From: an uncultured Clostridia bacterium
GTDB lineage: Bacteria; Bacillota; Clostridia; Christensenellales; UBA1242
Direction: 5' to 3'
Assembly: GCA_947630075.1 (NCBI GenBank)
Contig: CANRGF010000004.1
Location: 1-34,329, forward strand
Length of the DNA: 34,329 nucleotides
Positions 1 to 7,680 of the stretch are shown piece by piece. How positions within the stretch are numbered: position 1 is the stretch's first letter; each line of letters begins with the position of its first letter. Both the position numbers and the translations under genes were made by a program. Below the pieces are notes generated by a model that was not told the DNA's origin, searched no databases, and saw nothing but the letters and a program-made list of their open reading frames with translations.

Positions 1-1177
1 CACGATGAATGGTTTTTGCTTCCATTCCGCTAGTTTCACTTAGGCGTTTGCTTGCTCTGCCTGTTGGTGCGCACAATAGCACCTTTTTGTTTTGCTGCTT
101 AAACATCTCCAAAATGCAGCGCACAATGGTCGTTTTTCCCGTGCCAGGCCCGCCCGTGATGATAGACACACCCTTTTTGATGCTTGCCAAAACAGCATCA
201 GTTTGCTCGCCATTTAGTTGAATTTTATTTAGACGCTGATATAGGTTTAAACTATCCAAAAAATCAAATTTGTCATCAAACTGATTGTAGGATAATTTGC
301 ATAGTTTTTTTGCTATATATTTCTCTTGATAATAAAACTTTGTGAGCATGGTGATATTCTCGCCGTGATACGAAAAATTTTTGACCATTGCTTCAATTTG
401 CAAATATTCGGTGCATTTTTCCACCAAACTGCGCTCATTTTCGCTAAAATTTAAAATTTCTATGCAATTATCCACAAGGGCAGAGGTCGGCATATATGTG
501 TGTCCCTCGCGTTCACTCGCAATTTTTAGAGTGTATACGATGCCCGCCTTAACTCTGTTTTCGCCATATAAATCAAGCCCAACTTTAATTGCAATCTTAT
601 CCGCCGTGGCAAAACCCACACCATCAATATCTTCAATTAATTGATAAGGATTATTTTTAACCACTTCTATCGTGTTTTCTTTATATATATTATATATTTT
701 TATCGCCAAATTGGTGGAAATAAAATGCCCTTGCAAAAACATAATTGCAGATTGCATTTCACGCATGTCGTTATAAGCGTTAGAAATTTCTATTGCCTTT
801 TGCTTGCTTATGCCTTTCACACGGCTGAGTTTTGCGGGGTTAAAGGCAAGCACATCAAGTGTGTCCTCCCCAAACTCGTCCACGATTTTTTTTGCTGTAA
901 CCGGCCCAATGCCATAAATTAATCCGCTGGAAAGGTATTTTTCAATAGCTGGAAGGGTGGTGGGCTCAACAATTTTTGCTTCATTCACCTTAAATTGCTC
1001 ACCAAAGCGCTTGTTCACCACAAATTCGCCTTCCAATTCAAGCGTTTGACCCTCATAAACCTCTGGAATATTTCCCACAACTGTGGTCTTTTTGTTGTTA
1101 TAATAAAGATTGATAACGGAATATCCGTTCTCCACATTGCGAAACACATTGCTTTCCACAGTTCCAGTAATCTTCAT
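1..1177 (-). CDS. recD2: RecD2-like DNA helicase, 5' part only
   Basis: Superfamily 1B 5'-to-3' DNA helicase of the RecD2 type, which acts in DNA repair without RecBC. The visible 392 codons begin MKITGTVESNVFRNVENGYS, the usual RecD2 N-terminal OB-like start. Helix-hairpin-helix segments follow (SSGLIYGIGPVTAKKIF near residue 105 and IEDIDGVGFATADKIA near residue 190), then the Walker A motif GGPGTGKTT at residues 342-350 and CAPTGRASKRLSE. The reading frame is open to the window edge; the remaining helicase motifs lie outside, so the gene is cut by the window and not visibly broken. There is no Shine-Dalgarno sequence, and the promoter sits directly against the ATG (see that entry). It is divergent from the surface protein gene at 1483. 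The family call is firm; the exact start is inferred from family alignment. Confidence 0.93.
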   Translation of the reverse strand, partial: MKITGTVESNVFRNVENGYSVINLYYNNKKTTVVGNIPEVYEGQTLELEGEFVVNKRFGEQFKVNEAKIVEPTTLPAIEKYLSSGLIYGIGPVTAKKIVDEFGEDTLDVLAFNPAKLSRVKGISKQKAIEISNAYNDMREMQSAIMFLQGHFISTNLAIKIYNIYKENTIEVVKNNPYQLIEDIDGVGFATADKIAIKVGLDLYGENRVKAGIVYTLKIASEREGHTYMPTSALVDNCIEILNFSENERSLVEKCTEYLQIEAMVKNFSYHGENITMLTKFYYQEKYIAKKLCKLSYNQFDDKFDFLDSLNLYQRLNKIQLNGEQTDAVLASIKKGVSIITGGPGTGKTTIVRCILEMFKQQNKKVLLCAPTGRASKRLSETSGMEAKTIHR

Positions 1178-1184
1178 TCCACAT

Positions 1185-1213
1185 ATTTTATAATAAATTC
1201 AAAAATTTTTCAA
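1185..1213 (-). promoter_or_regulatory. Promoter of recD2, abutting the start codon
   Basis: On the minus strand TTGAAA (1208-1213) and TAAAAT (1185-1190) are separated by 17 bases. Only 7 bases lie between the -10 box and the ATG at 1177, so the predicted +1 falls on or next to the start codon. Confidence 0.6.
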
Positions 1214-1388
1214 CCATTTGGCTCAAATTTTGCTTTTTGGAGCATCAAATTTAAAAAAATATTAAATTTTAGCAATTTCTTTTCATATTTAATATAGTCT
1301 TTGCGTCAAGATTTTAGCGCTTCACACCGCCTTATTTTTGCGCGTTTTCAGTTTTGCAAAAAATTTTAAAAAAAATTGAAAATGGGTA

Positions 1389-1416
1389 TTGACAAAATTC
1401 ATTTTTTGGTTATAAT
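1389..1416 (+). promoter_or_regulatory. Promoter of the GLUG-type surface protein gene
   Basis: TTGACA (1389-1394) and TATAAT (1411-1416) are 16 bases apart, giving a predicted +1 near 1423. The leader then contains TAGAAG (1425-1430), which can pair with CTTCTA (1460-1465), just upstream of the ribosome binding site GAGAGGGAG. The whole leader is about 60 nt. Confidence 0.8.
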
Positions 1417-1482
1417 ATTGCGTATAGAAGTACGGTTGTAGGGCGATTTTGGCTCAATGCTTCTAAAAAAGAGAGGGAGTTT

Positions 1483-4400
1483 ATGAAGAAATTTTTAATC
1501 TTTCTAGTTGCAATCGTGGTTGTGGTTTGTTTAGGCTTGACCATTTTCTACTTTGTGCGCAACGATGAAGTAATCAATTTCACCACAAAAGAGATTTATT
1601 GCAATGTGGGCGATGTCATCACTCGTGATGAATTGGGGCTCAGTGTTAAGAAAGGCAATAAAAAGACTAAATACAACTATAACGGCATTGCTGAGGACGG
1701 CTCATCACTTAACAACATAAAGTATGATGATGCTCAAGGTTGCTATTTTGTCAACAATAATGCTGAAGGTGGCGATTCTAAAATTGTTATCACCACTTCA
1801 AACAAAAAGTTCCCAAGATTTGAAATAGTTGTTCACATCGGCAACGGAGATGCAGAATCTCCATACTATATCAATGATGTAGAAGATTTGTCAAAAATCG
1901 GCATCAATGGTGGCTACGATGTTTCAAAACACTTTTTAGTTACTAGCGACATTGCACTAGCTGGTTCATTTAGGCCAATCGGTGCAAATGACACTCCTAT
2001 TAACTTCACTGGTGTTTTCGATGGTAATGGCCATTCAATTTCAAATATAACAGTTGCAGATAAGCAAAATTCTGGCTTATTTAACGCTTTAAGTGGAGCA
2101 ACTGTCAAGAATTTAACTTTAAGAAATGTCAACATTTCGAAGTCCACAGTTGCTGGCGCTTTGGCTGCAACAATTTCAAACAGCACAATCGAACGTGTTG
2201 GCGTTGTTGGTGGCAAGATTGAAGGCTCAACGGTTGGTTCTTTAGCCGGCGAGGTTAAGAATTCTAAAGTTACTCGCGCTTATGCAGATGGTGTTGAATT
2301 AACAAGTTCATCTATCGCAGGTGGCTTGGTTGGCGCTTTGGACGAATCAACTTTAAGAGCAACTTATGCAATCACCACAATTAACCCTACTGAAGGTGCA
2401 AGCAGCCTAGTTGGTTTAGGTGGCTTGGTTGGCGATTTCGTAATTTCAACAGTTAATGGCTCAATTCAAGAGTCTTATGCAGTGGCTTCCACTTCTAAGA
2501 ACGGAAATGTTGGTGCATTTATCGGTCGAGTTAGAGAGGTTTCTGGCATTGCAGCAGACGCAAATGAATTAATCTACTTAATTGGTAACTACTGTGTTAA
2601 ACCAGCATTAGCAAGCAAAGAAATTTTAAATAACACAACTTCAAAATTCGCAACCTTAACAGGAGACGGCAAAAACTATATCACAGCCGTTGGCTCTAAA
2701 TCTGAATTAGTTGCAGTTAGAGAGACTGGTTATGTGTTCTATTCATTCTTAAGAAGAGGCGTTGAGCAAAAAGTGAACTGGGACGATTTGGCTTGGAACT
2801 TCCCAACTGAAACCCTTCCAACCTTAAAAATGGTTGATAGCACTTTGCCAGGCATCTCTGTTGAGTTCACAAATAAATCTGCTTCATCTTCTGTTGGCAC
2901 ACTTGGTGGCAGAGAAGAAGAAAACAGAGCCGCTCTAAAAGAGGCTTTGCAAAAGAACGAAAGCATAGAATTGGTTGAGGGCGTAACTTATCACATGGAT
3001 GAAAGCACAGCAATCACCCCAATCAACATTAAAGATATTCTTATACATGGTAACGGCGCAATAATCGATGGATTAGTTGTTAATGGCTCAAGTTTGTTTA
3101 ATAACGTGGATAACTGCGCAATTACTGAAATCACATTCACAAACTTAAAGTTCACAGCAGAATCAAATGGTTTATTTGGCGAGGTTACTTCGACCAACCC
3201 TAACACAAGCTCAACCATAGATGGCATTTCTGTAACTTTCGCAGAGGGCACAATCAATGCATCTGGCGACTTTGGCGGTATCGCAGCTAAGTTGGCAAAC
3301 AAAGCAACAATTAAAAACTGCCAAGTTAAAGGCTTAGATGTAACTTGCAGTGGCGAAAATCTTGCAGGTTTGGTTGCAGTTAATGAATTAGGAGTTTTGT
3401 CAAACAACGAAGTTGAAGCAACTTTGGCTGGCGCAAACAAAGTGGCTGGTTTGGTTGCTATAAACAAAGGCACAGTTTCTGGCAACAGCGGCAGCGTTGA
3501 AATCACTGCAAACAATGCAGAGAGAGTGGCTGGCTTAGTTGCTGTGAACGATACAAATGTTTCAGACAACAATCTTGAAATTTCAATCCAAATCACAAAT
3601 AGCACAAAGAGTGGAGCAATCGTTGGTGGCATAATCGCTGAAAATAGCGACATCCGCGCATTGGCTGAAAATAACACTGTTACAGGCACAGGTATCACAT
3701 TCGACTACACAAATCTATCAAATCTTAACACCTTGTTTGTTGGAGGTATCGTTGGCTTAAATCACGGCACAATAAATAAGGCTTATAATAGAACTAACTA
3801 TGTTGGTCAATTCGGCACAGAACATGACAACATTGCTGGCAAGAATTTCTTCGTTGGCGGTGTTGCGTATGCAAACGAAATGAATGGCACAATTTCTCAA
3901 GTTTTAGTAACTGCTAATATCGCTGGTAACTATGTTGCTGGTGGTGTGGTTGAAATGAGAAATGGCACATTAGACCAGGCTTATATTGGCACTACTTATA
4001 TTGGTGTTCCTTCAAGCGCTCGCGCAACAATCACTGGCGATAAGTTAGTGGCTGGCGTAGCACTCGGCACAGGCGTTGGAAACATTAAGAGAGATAATGA
4101 CACTGCAACATTCGATGGAACAGGTAGTGCAACTATTAGCAACATTCAAACTCACAGCGAAATCGTTGCTAAAGCAGATAGCACAATTTCTTCACTTGTA
4201 CTTTTGTTCTTCCCTAATGGAAACACCTTCCAAAACGGCTTAATCAACAATGCTGCAAGCGGCAAGGGCAAATTATACACTGAAACTTGGACTGATTATG
4301 ATGGTCAACAGAACAACTACAACCTTTATGGCACTCCAGTAGCGGCTGGCGAATTCACAAGCGTTGCAATCAACAACACTCACATCGATTCAGGCATGAC

Positions 4401-4695
4401 AAAAGTTTCTTCATTCTTCACTTGGACATTTGGTAAAATGTTTGAAGGATATCATACATCTTATCATTTACATGATGGCGTAAGCTTCTTCGCTTATGTG
4501 AATGACGATGAGTTTTATGTTTCAACTGCTTGCTCTGGCACATATCAACTTGTTGCTGATGGTGATAGAGATAAGGGTGGAAACACTACCGGTGTTCAGT
4601 TGTGGTATCCAGACACATTTGAACGCACATGGTCATTCAACAATGGCTTGTGGTCAAGAGATGGTGGCTTAACATTGGCTTTCCTAGCAGAGTAA
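1483..4695 (+). CDS. Large membrane-anchored or exported GLUG-type repeat protein
   Basis: A 1070-residue protein starting MKKFLIFLVAIVVVVCLGL, a strongly hydrophobic N-terminal segment (about residues 4-25) with two preceding lysines. It could be a signal anchor or a signal peptide; I see no lipobox and no clear cleavage site. The body has GLUG-like solenoid repeats: DVEDLSKIG, FTGVFDGNGHSISNI and GLFNALSGATVKNLTLRN (about residues 128-210), many GGLVG units, and three closely spaced AGLVAVN or AGLVAIN units near residues 630-690. Such repeats are expected to form right-handed beta-helices and occur in Firmicute cell-surface proteins. There is no LPXTG motif, SLH domain or other recognisable C-terminal wall anchor; the tail is a Trp/Tyr/Phe-rich globular stretch without an enzyme motif I know. 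It has its own promoter, a good ribosome binding site and a terminator, so it is a single-gene unit. A surface or adhesion role is inferred from architecture only. Confidence 0.85.
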   Translation: MKKFLIFLVAIVVVVCLGLTIFYFVRNDEVINFTTKEIYCNVGDVITRDELGLSVKKGNKKTKYNYNGIAEDGSSLNNIKYDDAQGCYFVNNNAEGGDSKIVITTSNKKFPRFEIVVHIGNGDAESPYYINDVEDLSKIGINGGYDVSKHFLVTSDIALAGSFRPIGANDTPINFTGVFDGNGHSISNITVADKQNSGLFNALSGATVKNLTLRNVNISKSTVAGALAATISNSTIERVGVVGGKIEGSTVGSLAGEVKNSKVTRAYADGVELTSSSIAGGLVGALDESTLRATYAITTINPTEGASSLVGLGGLVGDFVISTVNGSIQESYAVASTSKNGNVGAFIGRVREVSGIAADANELIYLIGNYCVKPALASKEILNNTTSKFATLTGDGKNYITAVGSKSELVAVRETGYVFYSFLRRGVEQKVNWDDLAWNFPTETLPTLKMVDSTLPGISVEFTNKSASSSVGTLGGREEENRAALKEALQKNESIELVEGVTYHMDESTAITPINIKDILIHGNGAIIDGLVVNGSSLFNNVDNCAITEITFTNLKFTAESNGLFGEVTSTNPNTSSTIDGISVTFAEGTINASGDFGGIAAKLANKATIKNCQVKGLDVTCSGENLAGLVAVNELGVLSNNEVEATLAGANKVAGLVAINKGTVSGNSGSVEITANNAERVAGLVAVNDTNVSDNNLEISIQITNSTKSGAIVGGIIAENSDIRALAENNTVTGTGITFDYTNLSNLNTLFVGGIVGLNHGTINKAYNRTNYVGQFGTEHDNIAGKNFFVGGVAYANEMNGTISQVLVTANIAGNYVAGGVVEMRNGTLDQAYIGTTYIGVPSSARATITGDKLVAGVALGTGVGNIKRDNDTATFDGTGSATISNIQTHSEIVAKADSTISSLVLLFFPNGNTFQNGLINNAASGKGKLYTETWTDYDGQQNNYNLYGTPVAAGEFTSVAINNTHIDSGMTKVSSFFTWTFGKMFEGYHTSYHLHDGVSFFAYVNDDEFYVSTACSGTYQLVADGDRDKGGNTTGVQLWYPDTFERTWSFNNGLWSRDGGLTLAFLAE

Positions 4696-4710
4696 TTAGC
4701 ATTTAAAAAA

Positions 4711-4740
4711 GAGGGCAATTTAATTGCTCTCTTTTTTTTG
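4711..4740 (+). terminator. Terminator of the surface protein gene
   Basis: GAGGGCAATT (4711-4720) pairs with AATTGCTCTC (4722-4731) with one G-T wobble, followed by a run of eight T. The run of A upstream means it may also act on the minus strand. Confidence 0.85.
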
Positions 4741-4756
4741 CGTCTATTTTAGGCAT

Positions 4757-4780
4757 AAAAAAGCCTGCCCGAAGGCAGAC
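4757..4780 (-). terminator. Terminator of spoVG
   Basis: On the minus strand GTCTGCC, loop TTCG, GGCAGGC (4763-4780) is followed by six T. This is a compact stable hairpin with a TTCG tetraloop, about 20 bases past the spoVG stop. Confidence 0.9.
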
Positions 4781-4801
4781 CGAAAATTAAACAAGCACGA
4801 C

Positions 4802-5077
4802 TTACTCTTTTGGCTTATTTTTTTCTTTCTCATAAGCGGCCAAAATTGCGTTGCTGATTAACGTACGAGTTTCAGTGTTTTTTGGGTGAGCAATATCTCT
4901 AAACTCACCATTTGGGCGCTTGTTAGATGGCATGTCAATAAATAAGCCGTTTGTGCCTTCCACAATTCTCACTTCGTGAACGATAAAAGCGTCATCAATA
5001 GTGAAAGATGCGATTGCACGAACTTTGCTGTTTTCATTGCTTAGCAGCCTAATTCTTACATCTGAGATTTCTAACAT
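4802..5077 (-). CDS. spoVG: SpoVG family regulatory protein
   Basis: A 91-residue protein close to the usual SpoVG length (about 85-100). Family signatures are visible: MLEISDVRIRLL, KVRAIASFTIDDAFIVHEVR, NGLFIDMPS and GEFRDIAHPKNTETR. SpoVG is a small cytoplasmic nucleic-acid-binding regulator that affects sporulation, capsule or other surface traits in different Firmicutes and spirochaetes. It has its own promoter, the ribosome binding site GGGAAGG and a TTCG-loop terminator, so it is a monocistronic unit divergent from murC. The C-terminus is Lys/Glu-rich. Which genes it controls here cannot be told from the sequence. Confidence 0.95.
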   Translation of the reverse strand: MLEISDVRIRLLSNENSKVRAIASFTIDDAFIVHEVRIVEGTNGLFIDMPSNKRPNGEFRDIAHPKNTETRTLISNAILAAYEKEKNKPKE

Positions 5078-5121
5078 TTTTACCTTCCCTTTTTAGATTA
5101 ACTACTCATGTAGTTTATTTT

Positions 5122-5150
5122 ATTATAGCTTAATTCAAAAATTTTTGCAA
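5122..5150 (-). promoter_or_regulatory. Promoter of spoVG
   Basis: On the minus strand TTGCAA (5145-5150) and TATAAT (5122-5127) are 17 bases apart. The predicted +1 near 5115 lies at the start of an inverted repeat, AACTAC-TCAT-GTAGTT (5100-5115), between promoter and ribosome binding site. Confidence 0.7.
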
Positions 5151-5219
5151 TCATTTTTGCGTGCTTTTTAAAAATAAAAGAAAATATAAGTTTAATTTCT
5201 CAAATTATGGCGGACCAAC

Positions 5220-5248
5220 TTGCAAAATCAAATTTTTGCTCATATAAA
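5220..5248 (+). promoter_or_regulatory. Promoter of murC, abutting the start codon
   Basis: TTGCAA (5220-5225) and TATAAA (5243-5248) are 17 bases apart. The ATG at 5254 is only 5 bases beyond the -10 box, leaving no room for a ribosome binding site; none is present. Confidence 0.6.
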
Positions 5249-5253
5249 ATGAT

Positions 5254-6483
5254 ATGTTTAAATATAAGTCTATTCTAATGCTTGGTGTTGGTGGGGTGAG
5301 CATGCACCAGTTGGCGCTTGCGTGCAAAAAAAGCGGAGTGATGGTGTTTGGCTACGATTTGAAGCATTCTGCATACACAGATGCAATAGAAAGCGAAAAA
5401 ATTCCATTCACCACCCATTTCAAGAAAGAATTTTTGCAGGTGGAAGCGTGTGTGAAAACAGCAGCAATTAAAGATGATAATAAATATGTTATTGCCCTAA
5501 AAAAGTTGGGCGTCCCCATAATCGACAGAGCGGTTTTTCTTGGCAAAATTTCAAGAGAATTTAAGTGCGTGATTGCCGTGGCGGGCACACACGGCAAAAG
5601 CACCACAGCCTCGCTGATATATGAAATTTTGCGTGCAGCGGGCAAAAAAGTTTCAAGCCACATCGGGGCAGACATTTTTGCACCAAGATTTGAGTTTGGG
5701 GATGAATATCTGGTGGTTGAAGCCTGCGAATTTAACAAAAGTTTTTTAAACATTTATCCAGACATAGCAGTTATCACAAATGTTGAGGCGGAGCATATCG
5801 ATAGCTATAAGTCAATGTTTAACTTGAGGCTTGCGTTTAAGTTGTTTTCCAATCGGGCAAAAATACGCTTTGCCTTTGACGAAAAAAGCACCCGTTTTTT
5901 AGGCAAAAACGCTTATTTCGTGCCAATCACAAAAGCAAAAATATCCCCCAAATTGAAGGGGGAATATAATTTGAAAAATATTAGCCTTGCCCTTGCAGTT
6001 GCCAACTATTTAAAGATAGACGAAAAGTCAACTCTAAAAGCGGTCAATTCGTTTGTTGGATTGCCTAGAAGATATGAATATATTGGGCAGATAGGCAAGC
6101 AAAAAGCATATATTGATTACGCCCATCATCCAAGCGAATTAAGAGCCTTTATTTCCATATTTTTAAGCGAAAATCCAAACGGCACAGTTGTGTTTCAGCC
6201 TCACACATATTCCCGCACAAAACTGCTTTTAAAAGATTTTTTAAGTGTGCTCAGTGGGGTGAATAATTTGATTATCTTTAAGGAATATCCCGCTCGTGAA
6301 AAAAGGGCAGCAGGCTTGACCGCTCACGAACTTTTTAGCTTGGTGAAAGTGCAAAACAAATCGGCTAGGTATTGCGCCTCTGCAAGTGGGCTGGCTCGCT
6401 TGGTTGTGGGCAAAGGCAATTTGGCTTTTGTGGGTGCGGGAGATATTAACATAATTGCGCACAGGCTTGTGGAAAAGTTTTGA
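5254..6483 (+). CDS. murC: UDP-N-acetylmuramate--L-alanine ligase
   Basis: Cytoplasmic ATP-dependent ligase that adds the first amino acid, L-alanine, to UDP-MurNAc in peptidoglycan precursor synthesis. The 409 residues show the Mur ligase order: an N-terminal dinucleotide-like loop LGVGGVSMHQLA (9-20), the ATP loop GTHGKSTTASL (111-121), VITNVEAEHIDSY in the central domain, and C-terminal IDYAHHPSELRAF and FQPHTYSRTKLLLKDF, the latter typical of MurC. It is somewhat shorter than the usual 440-460 residues, mostly in the middle domain. The first ATG was chosen because only it supplies the complete N-terminal strand before GVGG. No Shine-Dalgarno is visible and the promoter abuts the start. 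The next promoter lies about 20 bases after the stop, so murC stands alone. Confidence 0.92.
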   Translation: MFKYKSILMLGVGGVSMHQLALACKKSGVMVFGYDLKHSAYTDAIESEKIPFTTHFKKEFLQVEACVKTAAIKDDNKYVIALKKLGVPIIDRAVFLGKISREFKCVIAVAGTHGKSTTASLIYEILRAAGKKVSSHIGADIFAPRFEFGDEYLVVEACEFNKSFLNIYPDIAVITNVEAEHIDSYKSMFNLRLAFKLFSNRAKIRFAFDEKSTRFLGKNAYFVPITKAKISPKLKGEYNLKNISLALAVANYLKIDEKSTLKAVNSFVGLPRRYEYIGQIGKQKAYIDYAHHPSELRAFISIFLSENPNGTVVFQPHTYSRTKLLLKDFLSVLSGVNNLIIFKEYPAREKRAAGLTAHELFSLVKVQNKSARYCASASGLARLVVGKGNLAFVGAGDINIIAHRLVEKF

Positions 6484-6501
6484 ATATCTTTAAAAAAAGT
6501 G

Positions 6502-6530
6502 TTGACAAATGCTTTCGTTTGGGTTATAAT
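6502..6530 (+). promoter_or_regulatory. Promoter of rpmE
   Basis: TTGACA (6502-6507) and TATAAT (6525-6530), both perfect consensus, are separated by 17 bases. It starts about 20 bases after the murC stop. Confidence 0.92.
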
Positions 6531-6566
6531 AACCACACATAATAATGCGAAAGTTAAGGAGTTGAA

Positions 6567-6785
6567 ATGAAAACAGATATCCAACCTAATTATGTTGAAG
6601 TAACCTTTGTTTGCGCTTGCGGAGCCGAGTTTAAGGGCAAAACATCTAAGCCAAACACAAAGCCTGGCGATGTGATCAAACTTGAAGTTTGCGATAAATG
6701 CCACCCATTCTTCACCGGTCAGCAAAAATTGGTGGACACAGAAGGTCGTGTGGATAAATTTAATAAAAAGCACAAATTAAAATAG
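6567..6785 (+). CDS. rpmE: 50S ribosomal protein bL31, zinc-binding form
   Basis: A 72-residue protein with the L31 pattern: MKTDIQPNYVEVTFVCACG, then VCDKCHPFFTGQQKLVDTEG and a basic end. The cysteines in CACG and CDKC mark the zinc-binding (C+) form, not the zinc-free paralogue. L31 sits on the large subunit and bridges to the small subunit. The ribosome binding site is AAGGAG. A consensus promoter in front and a terminator behind make it largely a single-gene unit, with prmC following after the terminator. Confidence 0.97.
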   Translation: MKTDIQPNYVEVTFVCACGAEFKGKTSKPNTKPGDVIKLEVCDKCHPFFTGQQKLVDTEGRVDKFNKKHKLK

Positions 6786-6791
6786 CAAATT

Positions 6792-6829
6792 AAGTGCGTC
6801 TTTTTTGCATAAGAGGCGCACTTTTTTTT
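6792..6829 (+). terminator. Terminator after rpmE
   Basis: AAGTGCG (6792-6798) pairs with CGCACTT (6817-6823), with an imperfect extension inward, followed by a run of T to 6829. Readthrough, or a weak promoter behind it, must supply prmC-prfA; the only candidate I see is a TTAAAT at 6844-6849 without a good -35. Confidence 0.75.
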
Positions 6830-6855
6830 CGTCATTAACAGGCTTAAATAAGTTT

Positions 6856-7680
6856 ATGAAATTATTAGATTTGAGAAAGCAGGCAAAATCAAGATTTCGT
6901 GCACTTGGCATTGACGAAGTGGACGCTGATTTTATTATCGCAGAAACCCTAAATTTGCCACACACTTCACTAATAATGATTGATGAAATATCCACATTAG
7001 ATGCCCAAAAAATTGAAAGGAATTTAAAAAAGAGAGAGCAAAGAATTCCTGTTAATAGAATTTTCAATCATGTGTGCTTTTATGGGTTAGATTTTAAGAT
7101 AAACAAAAATGTGTTAGCTCCAAGGCAGGATAGTGAAATTTTGGTGGATGAGTGTTTGAAATTAATCAAGGCAAAAGGGCTAAAATCTACACTCGATGTC
7201 TGCACTGGGTCTGGCTGCTTAGCAGTTGCGCTAGCAAAAAATGCCAACATTTCGGTGTGTGCTAGTGATATATCGTTGCGTGCACTTTCACTTGCCACTG
7301 AAAATGCAGAAAGCAATGATGTCAAAATCAATTTCATTAAGTCCAACATGTTTTCTAAAATTGATGGCAAATTTGATTTGATTTTGTCCAACCCTCCCTA
7401 TATTTGCTCTCATGAAATTGCATCCCTTGATGACGAAGTTAAATTGCAAGACCCGCTCTTAGCATTAGACGGCGGAGATGACGGGCTTAAATTTTATAAA
7501 ATCATTGCAAAACAAGCCCCCAAGCACCTAAACAAAAATGGATATGTTTGCTTAGAAATTGGGGCAACACAGCGCGAACAAGTGCTGCGCATATTTAAAG
7601 ATTATGATTTCATTGATTGCGTTAAAGATTATGCAGGCAAAGATAGAGTGATGATTTTCAAATTGAGGAGTGAAAAATGA
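6856..7680 (+). CDS. prmC: Peptide chain release factor N5-glutamine methyltransferase
   Basis: SAM-dependent methylase (HemK/PrmC) that methylates the glutamine of the GGQ motif in release factors. From the chosen start (MKLLDLRKQAKSRFRALGID) it is 274 residues: an N-terminal helical domain, the SAM-binding motif DVCTGSGCLA (114-123), and the catalytic NPPY (179-182), which is the signature of N5-Gln methylation. An in-frame ATG at 6805 was rejected because it lies in the loop of the rpmE terminator and adds residues that do not match the family. Only a weak ribosome binding site precedes 6856. It overlaps prfA by four bases (ATGA), placing the enzyme directly before its substrate gene. Confidence 0.93.
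   Translation: MKLLDLRKQAKSRFRALGIDEVDADFIIAETLNLPHTSLIMIDEISTLDAQKIERNLKKREQRIPVNRIFNHVCFYGLDFKINKNVLAPRQDSEILVDECLKLIKAKGLKSTLDVCTGSGCLAVALAKNANISVCASDISLRALSLATENAESNDVKINFIKSNMFSKIDGKFDLILSNPPYICSHEIASLDDEVKLQDPLLALDGGDDGLKFYKIIAKQAPKHLNKNGYVCLEIGATQREQVLRIFKDYDFIDCVKDYAGKDRVMIFKLRSEK

Larger units (their letters stand above)
1178..1482. other. Divergent intergenic region between recD2 and the surface protein gene
   Basis: This gene-free stretch of about 305 bases holds the recD2 promoter at its left end and the promoter and leader of the gene at 1483 at its right end. The middle (about 1214-1388) is AT-rich; I see no ORF, RNA gene or convincing terminator in it. Confidence 0.6.

Noticed and set aside
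2991..3698. 235-codon open frame on the minus strand inside the surface protein gene
   Set aside because: It is antisense to repeat-coding DNA with no promoter or ribosome binding site; long antisense frames are expected from such composition.
6805..6855. Upstream in-frame ATG for prmC
   Set aside because: It lies in the rpmE terminator loop and the extra 17 residues do not belong to the PrmC family.
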